Source: Hyperoodon ampullatus
Taxonomy: Eukaryota > Chordata > Mammalia > Artiodactyla > Ziphiidae
Length of the DNA stretch: 64,000 nt
Direction of reading: 5' to 3'
NCBI GenBank assembly: GCA_949752795.1
Contig: OX457058.1
Location: forward strand, 169,758,223-169,822,222
Part shown: one piece after another, positions 11,901-21,605 of the stretch
How positions within the stretch are numbered: position 1 is the first letter of the stretch
How the letters are laid out: each line of letters begins with the position of its first letter
Notes under the pieces: model-generated
The model's database searches: none
Told to the model about the DNA's origin: nothing
What the model saw: only the letters and a program-made list of their open reading frames with translations
Translations under genes and position numbers: made by a program

Positions 11901-14900
11901 TCGAGCAGAGAAGGAAACAGCACAGAGCTATTTTCCAAGGACTCCCCTAGCCCAGCACCCTGGTGCCAGGCAAACAGAGCCCTTCCTGCAGCTCGGATTA
12001 TCTTTTGGTTTTAGCACCTGGCACTTAATAAATAAAGGCAACAAAGCAACTACAAACTTGTGGGTGTGGGCGTCGTGGGTGTGCTCAGATAGACCCACGG
12101 TGACGGTATGCGGGAAAGTGAGACAGAATGGGGGGCTGGCTCATCGGCCTCAGCTCTGAGCCCCTGGAGTACTAGGGCCGTCTCCCCAGTCCCCCTCTCG
12201 CTGAGTCCCCAGGTTCAGAGCCCTACGGGGCTACTCCAGCACGCAGGGCCCATTCTGGGGGAACTGAGGGGTTAATCAGAAGCTCAGCCTGGCTGGCAGT
12301 TCCTGGACGATGGAGCCTGCGACCACCGAGCCCAGCTCGGCAGGAGCTGCCGGGTCTCAGGGGGACACACCTGGGAGGGGTGCTCCTGGGAGTCCCTCCA
12401 GAGTACCCCTCTTCCTGGGGGCTGTGGGACTGCTTCCCATCCCTGCACCCCAACCCCAGTTTGGAGGAGAATGAGCTTGGATGGTCTGGGGGCCGCGCGG
12501 TGGGTGGCGGGGGGACTTACGCCAGCTGGAAGGACTTGCTGCGGTTGTATTTCTGCATAACCTCCTGGAACAGGCCCTTGGGGGCTGAGGTCGGGGTGCT
12601 CTCAGGAGACACAGCGGACCTGGAGGGTGCAGGGCAGGAGTGAAAGAGGGAAAAATACTCTGCATATGAGAAGCAGGTCATGGCGGAGACAGGAACGAGG
12701 ATGGAGGGAGAGCGAGGGGGAGAGACTGACAGACAGACACAGGGCTCTGAACCAAAGCAGATGGCCGGGTCCTCCCTGTGCGCTGGACACAGCTGCTGTG
12801 TCTCCAGATTATTTTTGGCCCTTGGAGGAAGCCCTGGGAGATTTAAATGACCATATAAGACAACAATGAGGTTAACCTCACCCCACCCCCGAAGGTCCCC
12901 CTCCCCAGCCAACCACGCAGGAGGCAGATATGAAGCAAGGTGACATTCTTCACCCAGGAGGATGTGAGGAGGAGTCAACAGCAGGTCCCAGGATGAAAGG
13001 GGCTCAGTCCCAGGGCGGGCCAGGCTGGGTCCCCACAGGGATGGACAAGAGATTCACCGGGGTGGGGGGCTAGGAGAGCAAAGCTGGGGCGCCAAGCCAG
13101 GTCTGTGCTCCCACCCTCACCTCACTGGCTCCTCGTTAGAGGGTCCTGCTCTCCCGGGGTCGGGAACAAGCAGTACAAAGGGTAGAGCAAAAGGATGCAC
13201 GAAGAAGTTCATCGGAGTCGGGGCTTGGAGTCAGAGTGACACGGGTTCAAATCCAGGCTCTGGCACTCCCTGGCTGTGTGACCTCGAACAGGTGCATCTT
13301 CTCTGGGACTTAGTCTGGTGAGGCCTGAGTGCGTGAATGGTGTAAAGTGCTTACCAGAGGGCCAGGCACAGGGCCCCACACGTGTCCACCATTCATTGCA
13401 TCATTATTTCGTCTCTCTGAGTCTCAGTTTTCCCACCCCACTGGGCTGTTGTGAGGACGGGAGGGGTGAAAGGAGGGGTGGTGGCCACTGCACAGATCTG
13501 GATTGGTTGGAGCTGGGATGGGAACAGGACATGCTGGCCTCTTTTCCAGCGGGTTGGGGACCCTGGTGCAACAGACACCCCAGCGGACCCAGCCTGGTCT
13601 CCTGCGCCCCTCTGCGGGGTCCCCTGCGGGATTGGGAAGGATGTTGCTACAGGTGACCAGCATCCCGTGGGCCACGGAGGTGCTGGAACTGTGACCCTGA
13701 GGCCCTGCAGATTTTGTGGACACCCTCAGCCAGGCCGGGGCACAGGGAAAAGGAGGGAGCAGAGAGAGACGGGAAGGATGCCAGCCCCCTTCACCTGCTG
13801 CGCCACGGCCATCACCTCCCACCTTCCTTCTCCCCGACCTGCTCCTGAGCAGCGAGGCCGAGCATGATGCCATGAATGCTAGAGCGGGTGCCAATGCCAC
13901 TGCCTTTCCTAGACTCGGAGACTGAGGCTCCGAGAGGCAGGAAACGGCCCCAGGGCCACACGCAGCTGCAGAGTCGACTCCTGTCTGCCGCGGAGCTCCG
14001 ACACGTGCTCCCTCCTCCAGAGGCTTGGTGTCTCCCGCCCCTTTGTCCCTTCTCTGGCTCTCAGGCCGCCACGCCGACAGGCCCTGAAACTGGGAACAAG
14101 CCCCCACCCCTCTCTGTGTCTCAGTTTCCTCGTTTGCAGAACGAGGAGGGAGGAACAGACCAGGGGTTTCCCTGCTGCTGTGGTTGCCGTGGAGCCTTCA
14201 CTGCAATGAACTCATGTGGAAACTCAGGATGCCATACAGATCTCAGACCACATCCTGGGGACGGGGGTGCAGAGACTGGCCCTGCCAGGGCCCCTTTTCC
14301 CCAGCCCCGAGAGCTGCTGTTTCAGTGTCATTATCTGCACTTGCTCCCAGGCCTGAAAAGCAGAGGATGCTGGGCAAGATGGAAGCAGCCTGAGGCCAGG
14401 CCCACCTGAGCAGTCCCCAGCCCTGTGGTCATGACAAAGCCCTGGGCCTCTATCTCTACATGGTCCTGGGGACCCGGTCACTCTCATCATGGATCCATGT
14501 GTGGCCTCCCATCACTTTTTGTTGTCAGAATGTTTTTAGCCAGGTAAAACTCATTGATGAAAACCTACCCACCACCCTAAAATTAGGACATATCTCTGAT
14601 GGTATAATAATAACAGCAACAATGGAATGGTGAGGCTGGTGGGGATGGCAGCGAGATGGCGACGGTGACATTCCCTCACGATGGGGCATGGCTTTGCCTC
14701 CTTTCTATCCTCCCCGCCCCCTGGATTGGTCCCACGTGCAGAGGAGGAACATTCAACAAGAATTTCCCAGCTCCTGCTGCTTGCACGGCCTGTGCTAGGG
14801 CCTGGGGGTGCAGGTCAATGGCATACTTCTTTTCGTTGATCCTCAGGTGTTCAGAGGCTCACGGGGTTGGGGGTCGGGGCGCGAGGACACATACCACCAC

Positions 14901-17873
14901 GGAGCCGCAAGGGAGGGGCTGGGAGAGAGGCAGGGGGACTCGCCCTGGGCGCCCTGAAATCGAGCGTGTTAACTAGGCTTTCGGGGCAAGCAGCATGAGT
15001 GCTCAGAGCCGGGAGGGGAGCCAGGCCGCTGACCGCGTTCCGGGCTCTTTCTGATCAAGGCTACAGGCCCCATTTGACCACAGGTGCAGAGCAGGGAAAT
15101 TCCCAGCAGAGAAAACCACTAGGGCTGAGTCATCAGAGGTGAGAGGAATCTGGCAGGATGTGGGCAAAGGTCATGCCCTGGAAGGGGCCCAGGTAGGGCC
15201 CCACGTCCTTTGTGTGGGCGGGCAGGTCGGGGTCGGTAGTATGTCACCATCACCAGCTCCCAACAGCCCCGTCCTGGAGTCCAGCTGGTCCCGGCTTCAG
15301 ACACAGGTCAGGCTCGGTGAGAGTGGGGACCAGGGCTGTGATGACAAGGCCCCCTGACTTCTCAGTGGGCCCTGTCTGAGTTAATGAGAAGCCCAGGCCA
15401 GCCCCAGGAAGGCTGTTACACTGGCCTGGACCTGGCTGAATGCGGGTGGCAAGCAGGCGTCTTAATAGCAGAGGGAGCTGACAGATACAAGAGTCCTCCC
15501 ATGCCTGCCACCGAGCAGCATCCTATACCTGTCCTCCCATCTGGTCCTCACAGGAACCCTATGTGGAGCACAGGTGTCATGAGTACAGGGCCTGGCACCG
15601 TAGGCGCTTGATAAATTTAAATGAATGAAACAAAACAAGCAAACAAAAGCCTTTGTAGGGATAGTGTCCCGTATGGTAATCTTGGTGCTGTGTGGTTGTA
15701 TGCCAAGACCTCAAATTCCTGGAGAACCAGCCCCCTGCCCTCTTGGCTGGAGAGAGGAAGAGCTCACACAGGATTGCCCCCTCCACGTCCATTCCCCCCA
15801 TGAGAGTTCTGTTTCCTCCTCACCCACTGGCCAATGCATCCTTTCTGGGCTGGCCAGAGAGGACTCACATGTAGAGAACATGGATTCCAAGCTGCAGCAA
15901 CTTCTGCCTTCCCATCCAGGGCTAAGATTCACTGAGAACTTGCTTTGTACCAAGTCTTATGATAGGCACACGGCACAGGTCATCTCATTTCTTCCTCTAG
16001 TCCACTTTGTGAAGGAGATGAAATTGGCTCCCTTTTGCAGATGAGGAAACTGAGGCTCAAAGAGGTTTGCTTCCTCTAGCCTGTTTGGCAAACTCCTATT
16101 AATCCTGCAAAGCCCACCTCCTTGACTAAGAAGTAGATCAACCCTTCCTGTGTCCCTCTGACACTGAAGCAAGGCTCTTTGCTGCATCCATCCTGTTGGA
16201 TGATTATGTACCTCTGGGCCTTTGCCCTCATTAGACTGAAAGCTTAAGGAGAACAGGAAACAGGCCTGATACACATCCAGGTGCAGGGAAGGCACCTGGC
16301 ACATGGTAAGTGTACAGTAAGTGTAGGTGGCTTATTTGAATTGTTTGCAGCTGTGCACACGTCAGCCCAAGCAAGTTCCTGCTTCATGCTTTCTTCCTTT
16401 TTCTTCTTAGAAATTTAACCTTAAATAAAATGCAGAAGTTTAAAGACTGGAAGACTCAGCTTCCTGGACCCACTCGGACTGCTATTTTGGTACCCTTGGG
16501 CTCCCTGTTTCATGAGTGCACGAACCCTACTTCTCCACTGGATGGGACGTTGGTCTGCCTTTCAGGGGGCCCTCAGCGGGCCAAGGCTTGGAAAATGATC
16601 CTCATACATGTTCAAACTTCACCCCTTACCTTGTGGTGGGAGAGGAACAAATTGGAAAATGACTTTAAAAGGGAATATTATATTTTCTCTGGGATGCTGA
16701 GCTGACTTTCATTTCTAGGATCCCAAAGACCCGCTTGACCTTTACGTCCACGTTTGCCATTTTGGTCACAAGCTGATGACAATAAATTATATTTCTGGAG
16801 AATTTTATTGGATTCAAAATGCAGGGACTTCCCTGGTGGTCCAGCAGTTAAGACTCCGCGCTCCCAATGCAGGGGGCCCGGCTTCGATCCCTGGTCAGGG
16901 AACTAGATCCCGCACACAGCAACTAAGACCCGGCACAGCCAAATAAATAAATATTTTTTAAAAAATGCATTGATTTGCCTAAAAACATTCATTGGGCATC
17001 TACAGTGATCCAGGCTCTTTGCCAGGTACTGAGGAGACAAAAGTGAGTAATATCTGTTCCCTGTCCCCAAGGAGGTCACACAGTGTCACTGGGGACGCTC
17101 TCAGGAGGCCGGGCAATGCCTTCCTAGGGTGACACAAAAGCTTGTCCACGATACAGAGGCAGCCTTGAGATGGGCACTCAGGGTCCTCAGGGAGGAAGTG
17201 GGGAGAAGTTGTTCAGGCTGCAGGATGTGGGAGAGCACCCACCTCATCTGATTAGCTTTTCATAAGAATACTGCAAAGTAGGCCTGGGCAAGTTTTGGTT
17301 ATTGCCATTTTAGGCATAAGGCTGCTGGGGCTCAGAAAAGTCAGGTAACTTGCCTAAGGACACACAGCCAGTAGGTGACAGAAGAAGGAGCCGAACCTCC
17401 CAACCCACTTCTGTTTCCACTCCAGTCTGCCGCCTCCTCACTCGTTCACCCATTCATCCATTCACAGAGAGCTATGAGGTGTTGCCACGGGTCAGGCCCT
17501 GTGTGCTAGACACGAGGCCTCACAGGAAGGAAGACGGCTGAGGCCCCTGCCTTCAAGGAGTTCACCGGTTAGTGGCAGAAATAAATACATAGAAACTGTT
17601 GTAGTCAGGGCAGTGAAAGAAACAGCCAGGAAAGTAAGAGAGCAACTTGCTTGACCTGGGAGGCTGGTCACAAATGAGGCGGAGCGGGGCTTCCCTGGTG
17701 GCGCAGTGGTTGAGAGTCCGCCTGCCGATGCAGGGGACACGGGTTCGTGCCCCGGTCTGGGAGGATCCCGCATGCCACGGAGCGGCTGGGCCCGGGAGCC
17801 ATGGCCGCTGAGCCTGTGCGTCCGGAGCCTGCGCTCCGCAACAGGAGAGGCCACAACAGTGAGAGGCCCGTGT

Positions 17874-17904
<31 letters not shown>

Positions 17905-20068
17905 TGAGGCGGAGCTGGCCAAGTGGAGCCTCTGGGGACATATGTGATGTCCGCTTTCTAAACCTGCTGTGGGTCTACTTAGATGAACTCTATGATATTT
18001 GGGGATAAAAGTGGACAAGGGCTCTATTGGGCCCCATACTTACTGTAACACCATGTCTGAGTGTGAGCACAAATCCGTGTGTCTCTCGTTTGGGGGACCC
18101 TGAATCTCTGTGGGGAGAAGTCTCTCCAAGGTGGAGGAGGGAGAGGCTTTTGCAGAATCAACAGAGCTGGTCAAGTGTCTGAACTTCAGGGTGGGACAGA
18201 CCTTGGTTCAGTTCCTGGCCCTGCTGGGTGCGTGTTTTGTCATACGTAAAATGGGCACAGAAACATCCACCTTGCGTGGCTTTTGTCAGGGTCAAGTGAA
18301 CGCCTGTGGGCTGGGCATGTGGAGGAAGAGAATTTGATTAACAATCACATGAAAGGGATTCGCTTCCCTAGCAGGGCCCAACCCAGCCTCCTTTCAGAGA
18401 TGAAAGGGCAGAACAGAGCCTAGGAGGTTTCAGGTCACGTCAAGAGTGAGGAGATGCAGGTTGAACCCTCCTGCCCTGCATGACTGTGCCTGGGTCTTGG
18501 GTGAGGTCCGCATGGCCTTGGATAAGTCCTTTCCCTGCTGCGTGAGAGCTTTCTTTCTCAGGATCAATGTTTACACCCCACATGGGGCCTCCACTTCCTT
18601 ACCACTAGAGGAAGGAGGAGGTCAGGGCCCAGTTCTAATGTTTTCAAGTGTCTACAGGACTCCTGGAGGGGGTTCCCACACTGGGGAGAAGGCTGTAGAG
18701 GCCCCAGGACGTACAGCTTGTGCTGCAGGCCAGGTTGGAGGGAACTTGCTCTTTTCTCTATCTGAGCCCTCTGAGGAAGAGGAAACTGTGGTCTGACTAA
18801 GGCTGAACTGGCCAAAACAGGAACCAGGGTCTCTAGAGCATCAGCCACCATGAGTCTTTGGCCCTGGGCTTCTGTTTTTCAGATTGGGTCTCAGGACGGG
18901 GTGTCCTTGTGGTCAACTCAGTAACCTGGAGCCTTCATATTCCTTCCAGCTGCCCTAGGAGGTTGCCTGCCTTCCCCTTTAGGGAGGGGGCTCCTGAGTG
19001 ATGGGCATCCCAGGCCTTTGCCCAGCCTTCCTGGCAGAAGTGGTCCAGCCTTGGAAGGGCCAAAGTCACTTGGGGAACACCCTGGTAGGTTTCATCAGGG
19101 CACAGGGCCAAGATGTACCGTCACCGACCTTCATCCGTGTCGACTGGCTCTGGACTTCGGAAAAAGTCTGTTTATTGTTGCTGCTGTTATTACTATTATT
19201 GTTTGAGGTTCAGAGGGGTTAAGTAACTTGCCCAAGGTCACACAATTCAAAATTGCATCTGTGGAACTGCAGTTGTGGCCCGTGTCATATTTCTACTGCT
19301 GTGACATGGTACTGCTGTAGATGGTCCTGCTAATGGGATGATGAGGTCGTGCTGAGATGGGGAGCTGGAACAGGAGGCAGTATGGTTTTGCTGGGTAGAT
19401 GTCATTGCTTCTCAGACATGTTTTGCCAGGGAGATGGCATAGAAAGGGTTGGAAGCCCTGGCCAGATTCAGAACATCAGTTCCTTTGCATCCAAACATAA
19501 AGCCAGTGGTACAATGCCAAGCCATGGGCTCTGGAATCAGATAGCTCCAATCTCTGCACCACTGTCTGCTAGCTGTGTGACCTTGGACTAGTTACTCAGC
19601 CCTGAGCTTCAGTTTCCTCATCTGTAAAATGGGAATATAACATAGAGCCTCCTAGAAGGTCCTTAAGAGGATAAAATGAGGCAAAGTGTGTACAGCACCC
19701 AAGGTGGCACTTGGCACCTTCAGAGCTCAGTAAGTTTAGATAACACATGTAAGTCATTACAGTGTGAAAATGCATCTTAGAGACCAGGATAACTTGGTCT
19801 TGGATTAACAGTGTTTGTGATCTGTGCCTGATGGACGCCCCACCTGGCCTCCCCTTGCTCACCTGGTCCACGGGTAGAAATGCGCAGGTTCGCGGTTGAC
19901 ACGTGTGGACACAGCGGCCTCAGTGGTGGTTGGGCCCCGAGTCTTGTCAGCCAGGCTCTGCTCAATGGCCATCTGGACCAGCTCATCCTCGCTCATGCTG
20001 CTATACAGGTTGTACTCCTCTTGTCCAATGGCACGCTGTCTGCCCCGAGCTCTGATCTCCGTGGCCAT
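2779..20068 (-). CDS. ASB2: ASB2, ankyrin repeat and SOCS box protein 2 (5' part, six coding exons; 3' part off the left edge)
   Basis: ASB2 is the substrate receptor of a Cullin-5/Elongin B-C/RING ubiquitin ligase. Known targets include filamins, and it acts in muscle and blood-cell differentiation. Six exons splice in frame with GT-AG borders (join 20068-19863, 12619-12521, 9414-9248, 8399-8244, 6214-5969, 2950-2779), giving 1046 nt, or 348 codons plus 2 nt. The human long form is about 635 residues, so the C-terminal ankyrin repeats and SOCS box must lie at coordinates below 1. Visible parts are a ubiquitin-interacting motif at about residues 26-43, a linker, then ankyrin repeats with TPLF/LPLH-type turns from about residue 105 onward. 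No frameshift or premature stop is seen. The start chosen is the ATG at 20068-20066, which matches the human long-isoform N-terminus MATEI. An in-frame GTG lies 12 codons upstream, but no ATG does. A second start (12681) gives the short isoform. Assignment rests on recognising the protein sequence exon by exon. Confidence 0.96.
3130..3335 (-). repeat. MIR
   Basis: Reversed MIR: ACTGAGCACTTGCTCTGTGC through AAACTTGAACCCAGATGA. Confidence 0.7.
3868..4055 (+). repeat. MIR
   Basis: Forward MIR from AGCGGAAAGAGCACAGGCTT to CAGTTTTCTCATCTGTTGAC and beyond. Confidence 0.72.
4060..4411 (+). mobile_element. MaLR (MLT1/MST-type) solo LTR
   Basis: Near complete LTR: GCTATAGACTGAAGCACTCA start, GTGATTAGGTCATGAGGGTG and GTGCCCTTATAAAAGAGACC in the middle, ACCTTGATCTTGGACTTCCC and AACTGTGAGAAATAAACC near the end. 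Old endogenous-retrovirus-derived LTR without internal genes. Confidence 0.88.
4955..5170 (+). repeat. MIR
   Basis: Nearly full forward MIR: TTTGGAGTCAGATGG, AACCTCTGTGAGCCTCGGTC, AGTGCCTGGCACACAGCAGG. Confidence 0.8.
5400..5550 (+). repeat. MIR
   Basis: Forward MIR part with CAGGGTTCAAATCCCAGTTC and a CTTGGTTTCATCACCTATAA core. Confidence 0.7.
5565..5705 (+). repeat. MIR
   Basis: Second forward MIR directly after the previous one: CTGGGCCTCAGATTCCTCAT and TTTGTAAAATGAGG. Confidence 0.68.
5969..6214 (-). CDS. ASB2: ASB2 exon 5, ankyrin repeats
   Basis: The acceptor is GGGCACAG|CCTGTG and the donor CACG|GTGAGT (GT at 5968-5967); length 246 nt, phase 1 at both ends. Encodes about 2.5 ankyrin repeats: [19 protein letters not shown], then the [20 protein letters not shown] unit, then the [20 protein letters not shown] unit. 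All three carry the canonical ankyrin TPLxxA/ALH pattern and are intact. Confidence 0.96.
6422..6660 (-). repeat. MIR, well preserved
   Basis: Reversed, almost full length: TATGTGCCAGGCACTCTATT, AAGTGACTTGCCCAAGGTCA, CTGGGATTCAAATCCAGG. Confidence 0.87.
7445..7675 (+). repeat. MIR
   Basis: Forward copy with CTCATCTGTAAAATGGGATA and a 3' end GTAAGCACTCAATAAATACC. Confidence 0.82.
7730..7970 (+). repeat. L2 3' fragment
   Basis: CTTGCTTGTCCAGCTGGTAA, then a CCATTCAGGCTCCTCTCTGG stretch typical of the L2 3' end. Confidence 0.6.
8244..8399 (-). CDS. ASB2: ASB2 exon 4, ankyrin repeat
   Basis: The acceptor is CCTCCCCAG|CATAC and the donor AAAG|GTGAGC (GT at 8243-8242); length 156 nt, phase 1 at both ends. 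Encodes [20 protein letters not shown] followed by the [19 protein letters not shown] ankyrin helix pair and the TPLYK turn of the next repeat. The frame is open throughout. Confidence 0.95.
8590..8720 (+). repeat. L2 3' fragment
   Basis: CTCAGACGCCACCTCCTCTG and GGAAGCCTTCCCTGGTCGAA are the hallmark L2 end. Confidence 0.65.
9248..9414 (-). CDS. ASB2: ASB2 exon 3, first ankyrin repeats
   Basis: The acceptor is CTCTTACAG|GCCTG and the donor CAAG|GTGAGG (GT at 9247-9246); length 167 nt. The split codon from exon 2 (GC|G) makes Ala, followed by [17 protein letters not shown] and an ankyrin segment containing [20 protein letters not shown], nearly identical to human ASB2. It ends one base into the next codon. 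The intron to exon 4 is 848 bp and holds no recognisable repeat except an L2-like stretch beside exon 4. Confidence 0.95.
9640..9945 (+). repeat. L2 3' end
   Basis: CTGGACTATGAGCTCCAAGA and CATAATAGGTACTTAATAAA close a typical L2 end. Confidence 0.7.
10832..10872. repeat. TTCG/TTCA tetranucleotide repeat
   Basis: Four TTCG-type units followed by CATC and five TTCA-type units. The CpG-bearing units may be the older state of the TTCA units. Confidence 0.85.
12521..12681 (-). CDS. ASB2: ASB2 exon 2; alternative first coding exon of the short isoform
   Basis: The exon serves two transcripts. In the long form it begins at 12619 after the acceptor CACCCTCCAG (99 nt). In the short form translation starts at the ATG 12681-12679 and reads straight through that acceptor in the same frame, giving the N-terminus [20 protein letters not shown], close to the human short-isoform start as I recall it. 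The long-form contribution (206+99 nt) minus the short-form one (161 nt) is 144 nt, exactly the 48-residue difference between the known 635- and 587-residue human proteins. The donor is GGC|GTAAGT (GT at 12520-12519). The segment after [10 protein letters not shown] appears about two residues shorter than human. Confidence 0.93.
12786..12862 (-). promoter_or_regulatory. Candidate promoter-proximal cluster for the short ASB2 isoform
   Basis: Read on the minus strand, about 105-180 bp before the ATG at 12681, there are a CArG-like TCTTATATGG (one mismatch), a TATA-like ATTTAAAT (12841-12848), a MEF2/CArG-like CCAAAAATAA (12809-12818) and an E-box CAGCTG (12790-12795). Each motif is short and could occur by chance. 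The location just upstream of the alternative start is the only support. Confidence 0.25.
13205..13400 (+). repeat. MIR
   Basis: GGGTTCAAATCCAGGCTCTG and GGCTGTGTGACCTCGAACAG, with the 3' GGCCAGGCACAGG. Confidence 0.72.
15915..16075 (-). repeat. MIR
   Basis: Reversed copy ending GCAGATGAGGAAACTGAGGC at about 16057. Confidence 0.7.
16824..16965 (+). mobile_element. CHR-type tRNA-derived SINE, short form
   Basis: Starts GGGACTTCCCTGGTGGTCCA and contains a tRNA-like B box around GGCTTCGATCCCTGG, then an AAATAAATAAAT tail. It is flanked by the duplication AAAATGCA (16816-16823 and 16962-16969). This form is shared by cetaceans and relatives. Confidence 0.9.
17245..17415 (-). repeat. MIR
   Basis: Reversed copy containing GTAACTTGCCTAAGGACACA. 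Confidence 0.65.
17686..17901 (+). mobile_element. CHR-type SINE, long cetacean form with pure A tail
   Basis: Full-length element: GGGCTTCCCTGGTGGCGCAG head, B box GGTTCGTGCCCCGG, and the 3' module with GGAGCGGCTGGGCCCG and CAACAGTGAGAGGCCCG, then about 24 A. The 14-nt target duplication AAATGAGGCGGAGC is perfect (17672-17685 and 17902-17915), which suggests a young insertion. Lies in the long intron of ASB2, opposite to its transcription. Confidence 0.95.
19185..19255 (-). repeat. MIR core fragment
   Basis: Contains GGGGTTAAGTAACTTGCCCA followed by AGGTCACACA. Confidence 0.65.
19505..19735 (+). repeat. MIR, well preserved
   Basis: Forward copy just downstream of ASB2 exon 1: GCTCTGGAATCAGATAG, TCCTCATCTGTAAAATGGGA, GGCACTTGGCACC. 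Confidence 0.85.
19863..20068 (-). CDS. ASB2: ASB2 coding exon 1 of the long (muscle-type) isoform, with ubiquitin-interacting motif
   Basis: Encodes the first 68 codons plus 2 nt and ends at the donor CCAG|GTGAGC (GT at 19862-19861). Residues 26-43 ([18 protein letters not shown]) fit the ubiquitin-interacting motif: acidic start, then Leu30, Ala34 and Ser38 in the conserved spacing. In known biology this exon is specific to the long ASB2 form made in muscle. The tail ends ..HFYPWT and the split codon AG|G completes an Arg in the next exon. The intron to exon 2 is about 7.2 kb. A tetranucleotide microsatellite begins about 170 bp upstream of the ATG. The transcription start is not determinable, and a further 5' non-coding exon is possible. 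Confidence 0.95.
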
Positions 20069-20234
20069 CCTCTTCCACCTCCCACCTTGGCCTCCAGAAG
20101 ACACTCAGTGGGGTGGAGCAAGCATCAAATCAGAAAAGTCTGTGAGGAGATCCAAGCCACCCTGGTCACTAAGAGTTTTGCAAGGTAGCTATGTTTACAC
20201 ACAGGGAAGGCTGTGCTTTCTTGTGGCAATCACA

Positions 20235-20690
20235 CAATCATTTTTCATCCATTCATTTTGTCATATGATCCACCCAACCACCCACTCATCTACACATCCA
20301 TCCACCCACTCATCTATTCATCACTCCACCAGCCTATCTACCTATCCGTCCAACCAGCCAACCATCTGTCCAATTATTCATCGTCCCACACATCCAGCTG
20401 TCCACCCACCCACTCATGTATCCACTCACCCTCCCATCTGTTCACTTAGCCATCCATCTGTCCAACCATCTAATCATCCATCCAACATCCATGCTCCTAT
20501 CCATCACTCATCTGTCTAGCCAATCATCCAACCATCCACCCATCTCTCCATTATTCACCCTCAGATGTATCTGTCTATCCACCACCCATCCATTTATCCA
20601 TCCATCCATCTATACATCTATATATTCAACCAACCATCCACTCATCCACCATTCATTTTTCCATTCCAGACAGCCTATCTATACACGTGT
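20235..20690. repeat. Degenerate CATC/CCAT tetranucleotide tract
   Basis: About 450 bp of drifting tetranucleotide units (CATCCATCCACC, CACCCACTCATC and similar) beginning about 170 bp upstream of the ASB2 long-isoform ATG. Non-pure, so old or recombined. It is a microsatellite without spacer structure. Confidence 0.92.
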
Positions 20691-21179
20691 GCATGCGTCA
20701 TTAACTGAGAGATTATTTACTGAGCACCTCTTCTATGTCTGACACTCTTCTAAGCACTGGTGATACAACAACACGGTCCCAAGAGACAGAATCCCTGCCC
20801 TCCAGGAGATTACACAACGGTGCCCACATTCCTTCCTTCCAATCATCCAACAACACCCTATCCACGCATTTCTCTGCCTTGTGCTAGAGTTGAGATTATT
20901 AGAGATGAATCACATGATCTAGTTAAAACCGATTGTTAAAATCATTTGCCATGTAATTCCAGGGACTGTCTTCTTACAAAAATTGCCTTCAGGAGAAATG
21001 GACTTTGGTTGAGTCAACTGCTTTTAGGAAATGAAGTAAAATCAGCTTAGCCTGATTTTCCTTTTGATTGGCTGACATGCAGTGTGGCTGTAGGTCGGTG
21101 ATTCTGAGCCCTGACTGAAGATTAGAGTCACATGAGATCTTTTTAAAAAATATCCAAAATACCAGTGCTGTAATCCAGC

Positions 21180-21605
21180 TTGCTCGGCAAACATTCACCC
21201 TCCCGTTTCCCCTGGAGGCAGAATGTTGCCCCTTCCTTCCCCACTGAGATTGGGCTTGGCCTCGTAACTTGCTCTGGCCAATGAATGTTAGTGGACATGA
21301 TAAAGCAGCCACTTGACATGCGCGTGTGAAGCGGCACTTGCTCTTCTGCCATCGCCAGGACTCCCCCTTGGAGACATTGCCCTTTAGCTGGGCCCCAGAG
21401 TGAACCCACCTGGGGCAGCCGTAGCCCAACCTGCACAGAGGAGCTCTCTCCAGTGGGCCTGCAGCCTGAAGCTGAGTAGCCCAAGCGGAGTAGCCCAGCC
21501 TGGACTGGCCTGGATCAGCTTATCGACCTGCAGTGCCAGAGCACAAGAATAAATGCTTGTTGGGGGTGCTTTGTCATATAGAATTCTTGTGGCTCTAGTT
21601 GACCA
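21180..21605 (+). mobile_element. Ancient LTR of ERVL type
   Basis: CCTGGAGGCAGAATGTTGCC, GGGCTTGGCCTCGTAACTTG, TGGCCAATGAATGTTAGTGG and AATAAATGCTTGTTGGGGGT follow the order of a known mammalian LTR with a polyadenylation signal near its end. I cannot name the subfamily with certainty. Confidence 0.6.

Larger units (their letters stand above)
9415..12520 (-). other. ASB2 intron between exons 2 and 3
   Basis: Contains an L2 3' end (about 9640-9945), a TTCG/TTCA tetranucleotide tract (10832-10872) and about 1.3 kb of GC-rich unique sequence (10900-12260). Long open frames in that GC-rich part show no family motifs and no bordering splice logic, so I treat them as chance. Confidence 0.6.
12682..19862 (-). 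other. ASB2 intron between the long-isoform exon 1 and exon 2
   Basis: The first 400 bp next to 12681 must contain the short-isoform 5' UTR and promoter. The remainder holds two SINEs (16824-16965 and 17686-17901), MIRs (13205-13400, 15915-16075, 17245-17415, 19185-19255, 19505-19735), an L2-like piece (about 16095-16330) and GC-rich unique DNA (13400-15600). No further coding exon is recognised. Confidence 0.6.

Noticed and set aside
11315..11950. Open frame of 211 codons inside an ASB2 intron
   Set aside because: High GC reduces stop codons; no recognisable domain and no flanking exon logic.
13424..14107. Open frame of 227 codons on the minus strand
   Set aside because: GC-rich intron of ASB2; composition is enough to explain it.
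17690..17775. tRNA gene at SINE heads
   Set aside because: A and B box similarity comes from the tRNA origin of CHR SINEs; no cloverleaf or anticodon arm is intact.
20235..20690. CRISPR-like or satellite array
   Set aside because: Units are 4 bp and drifting, with no constant repeat plus unique spacer pattern; a microsatellite in a mammal.
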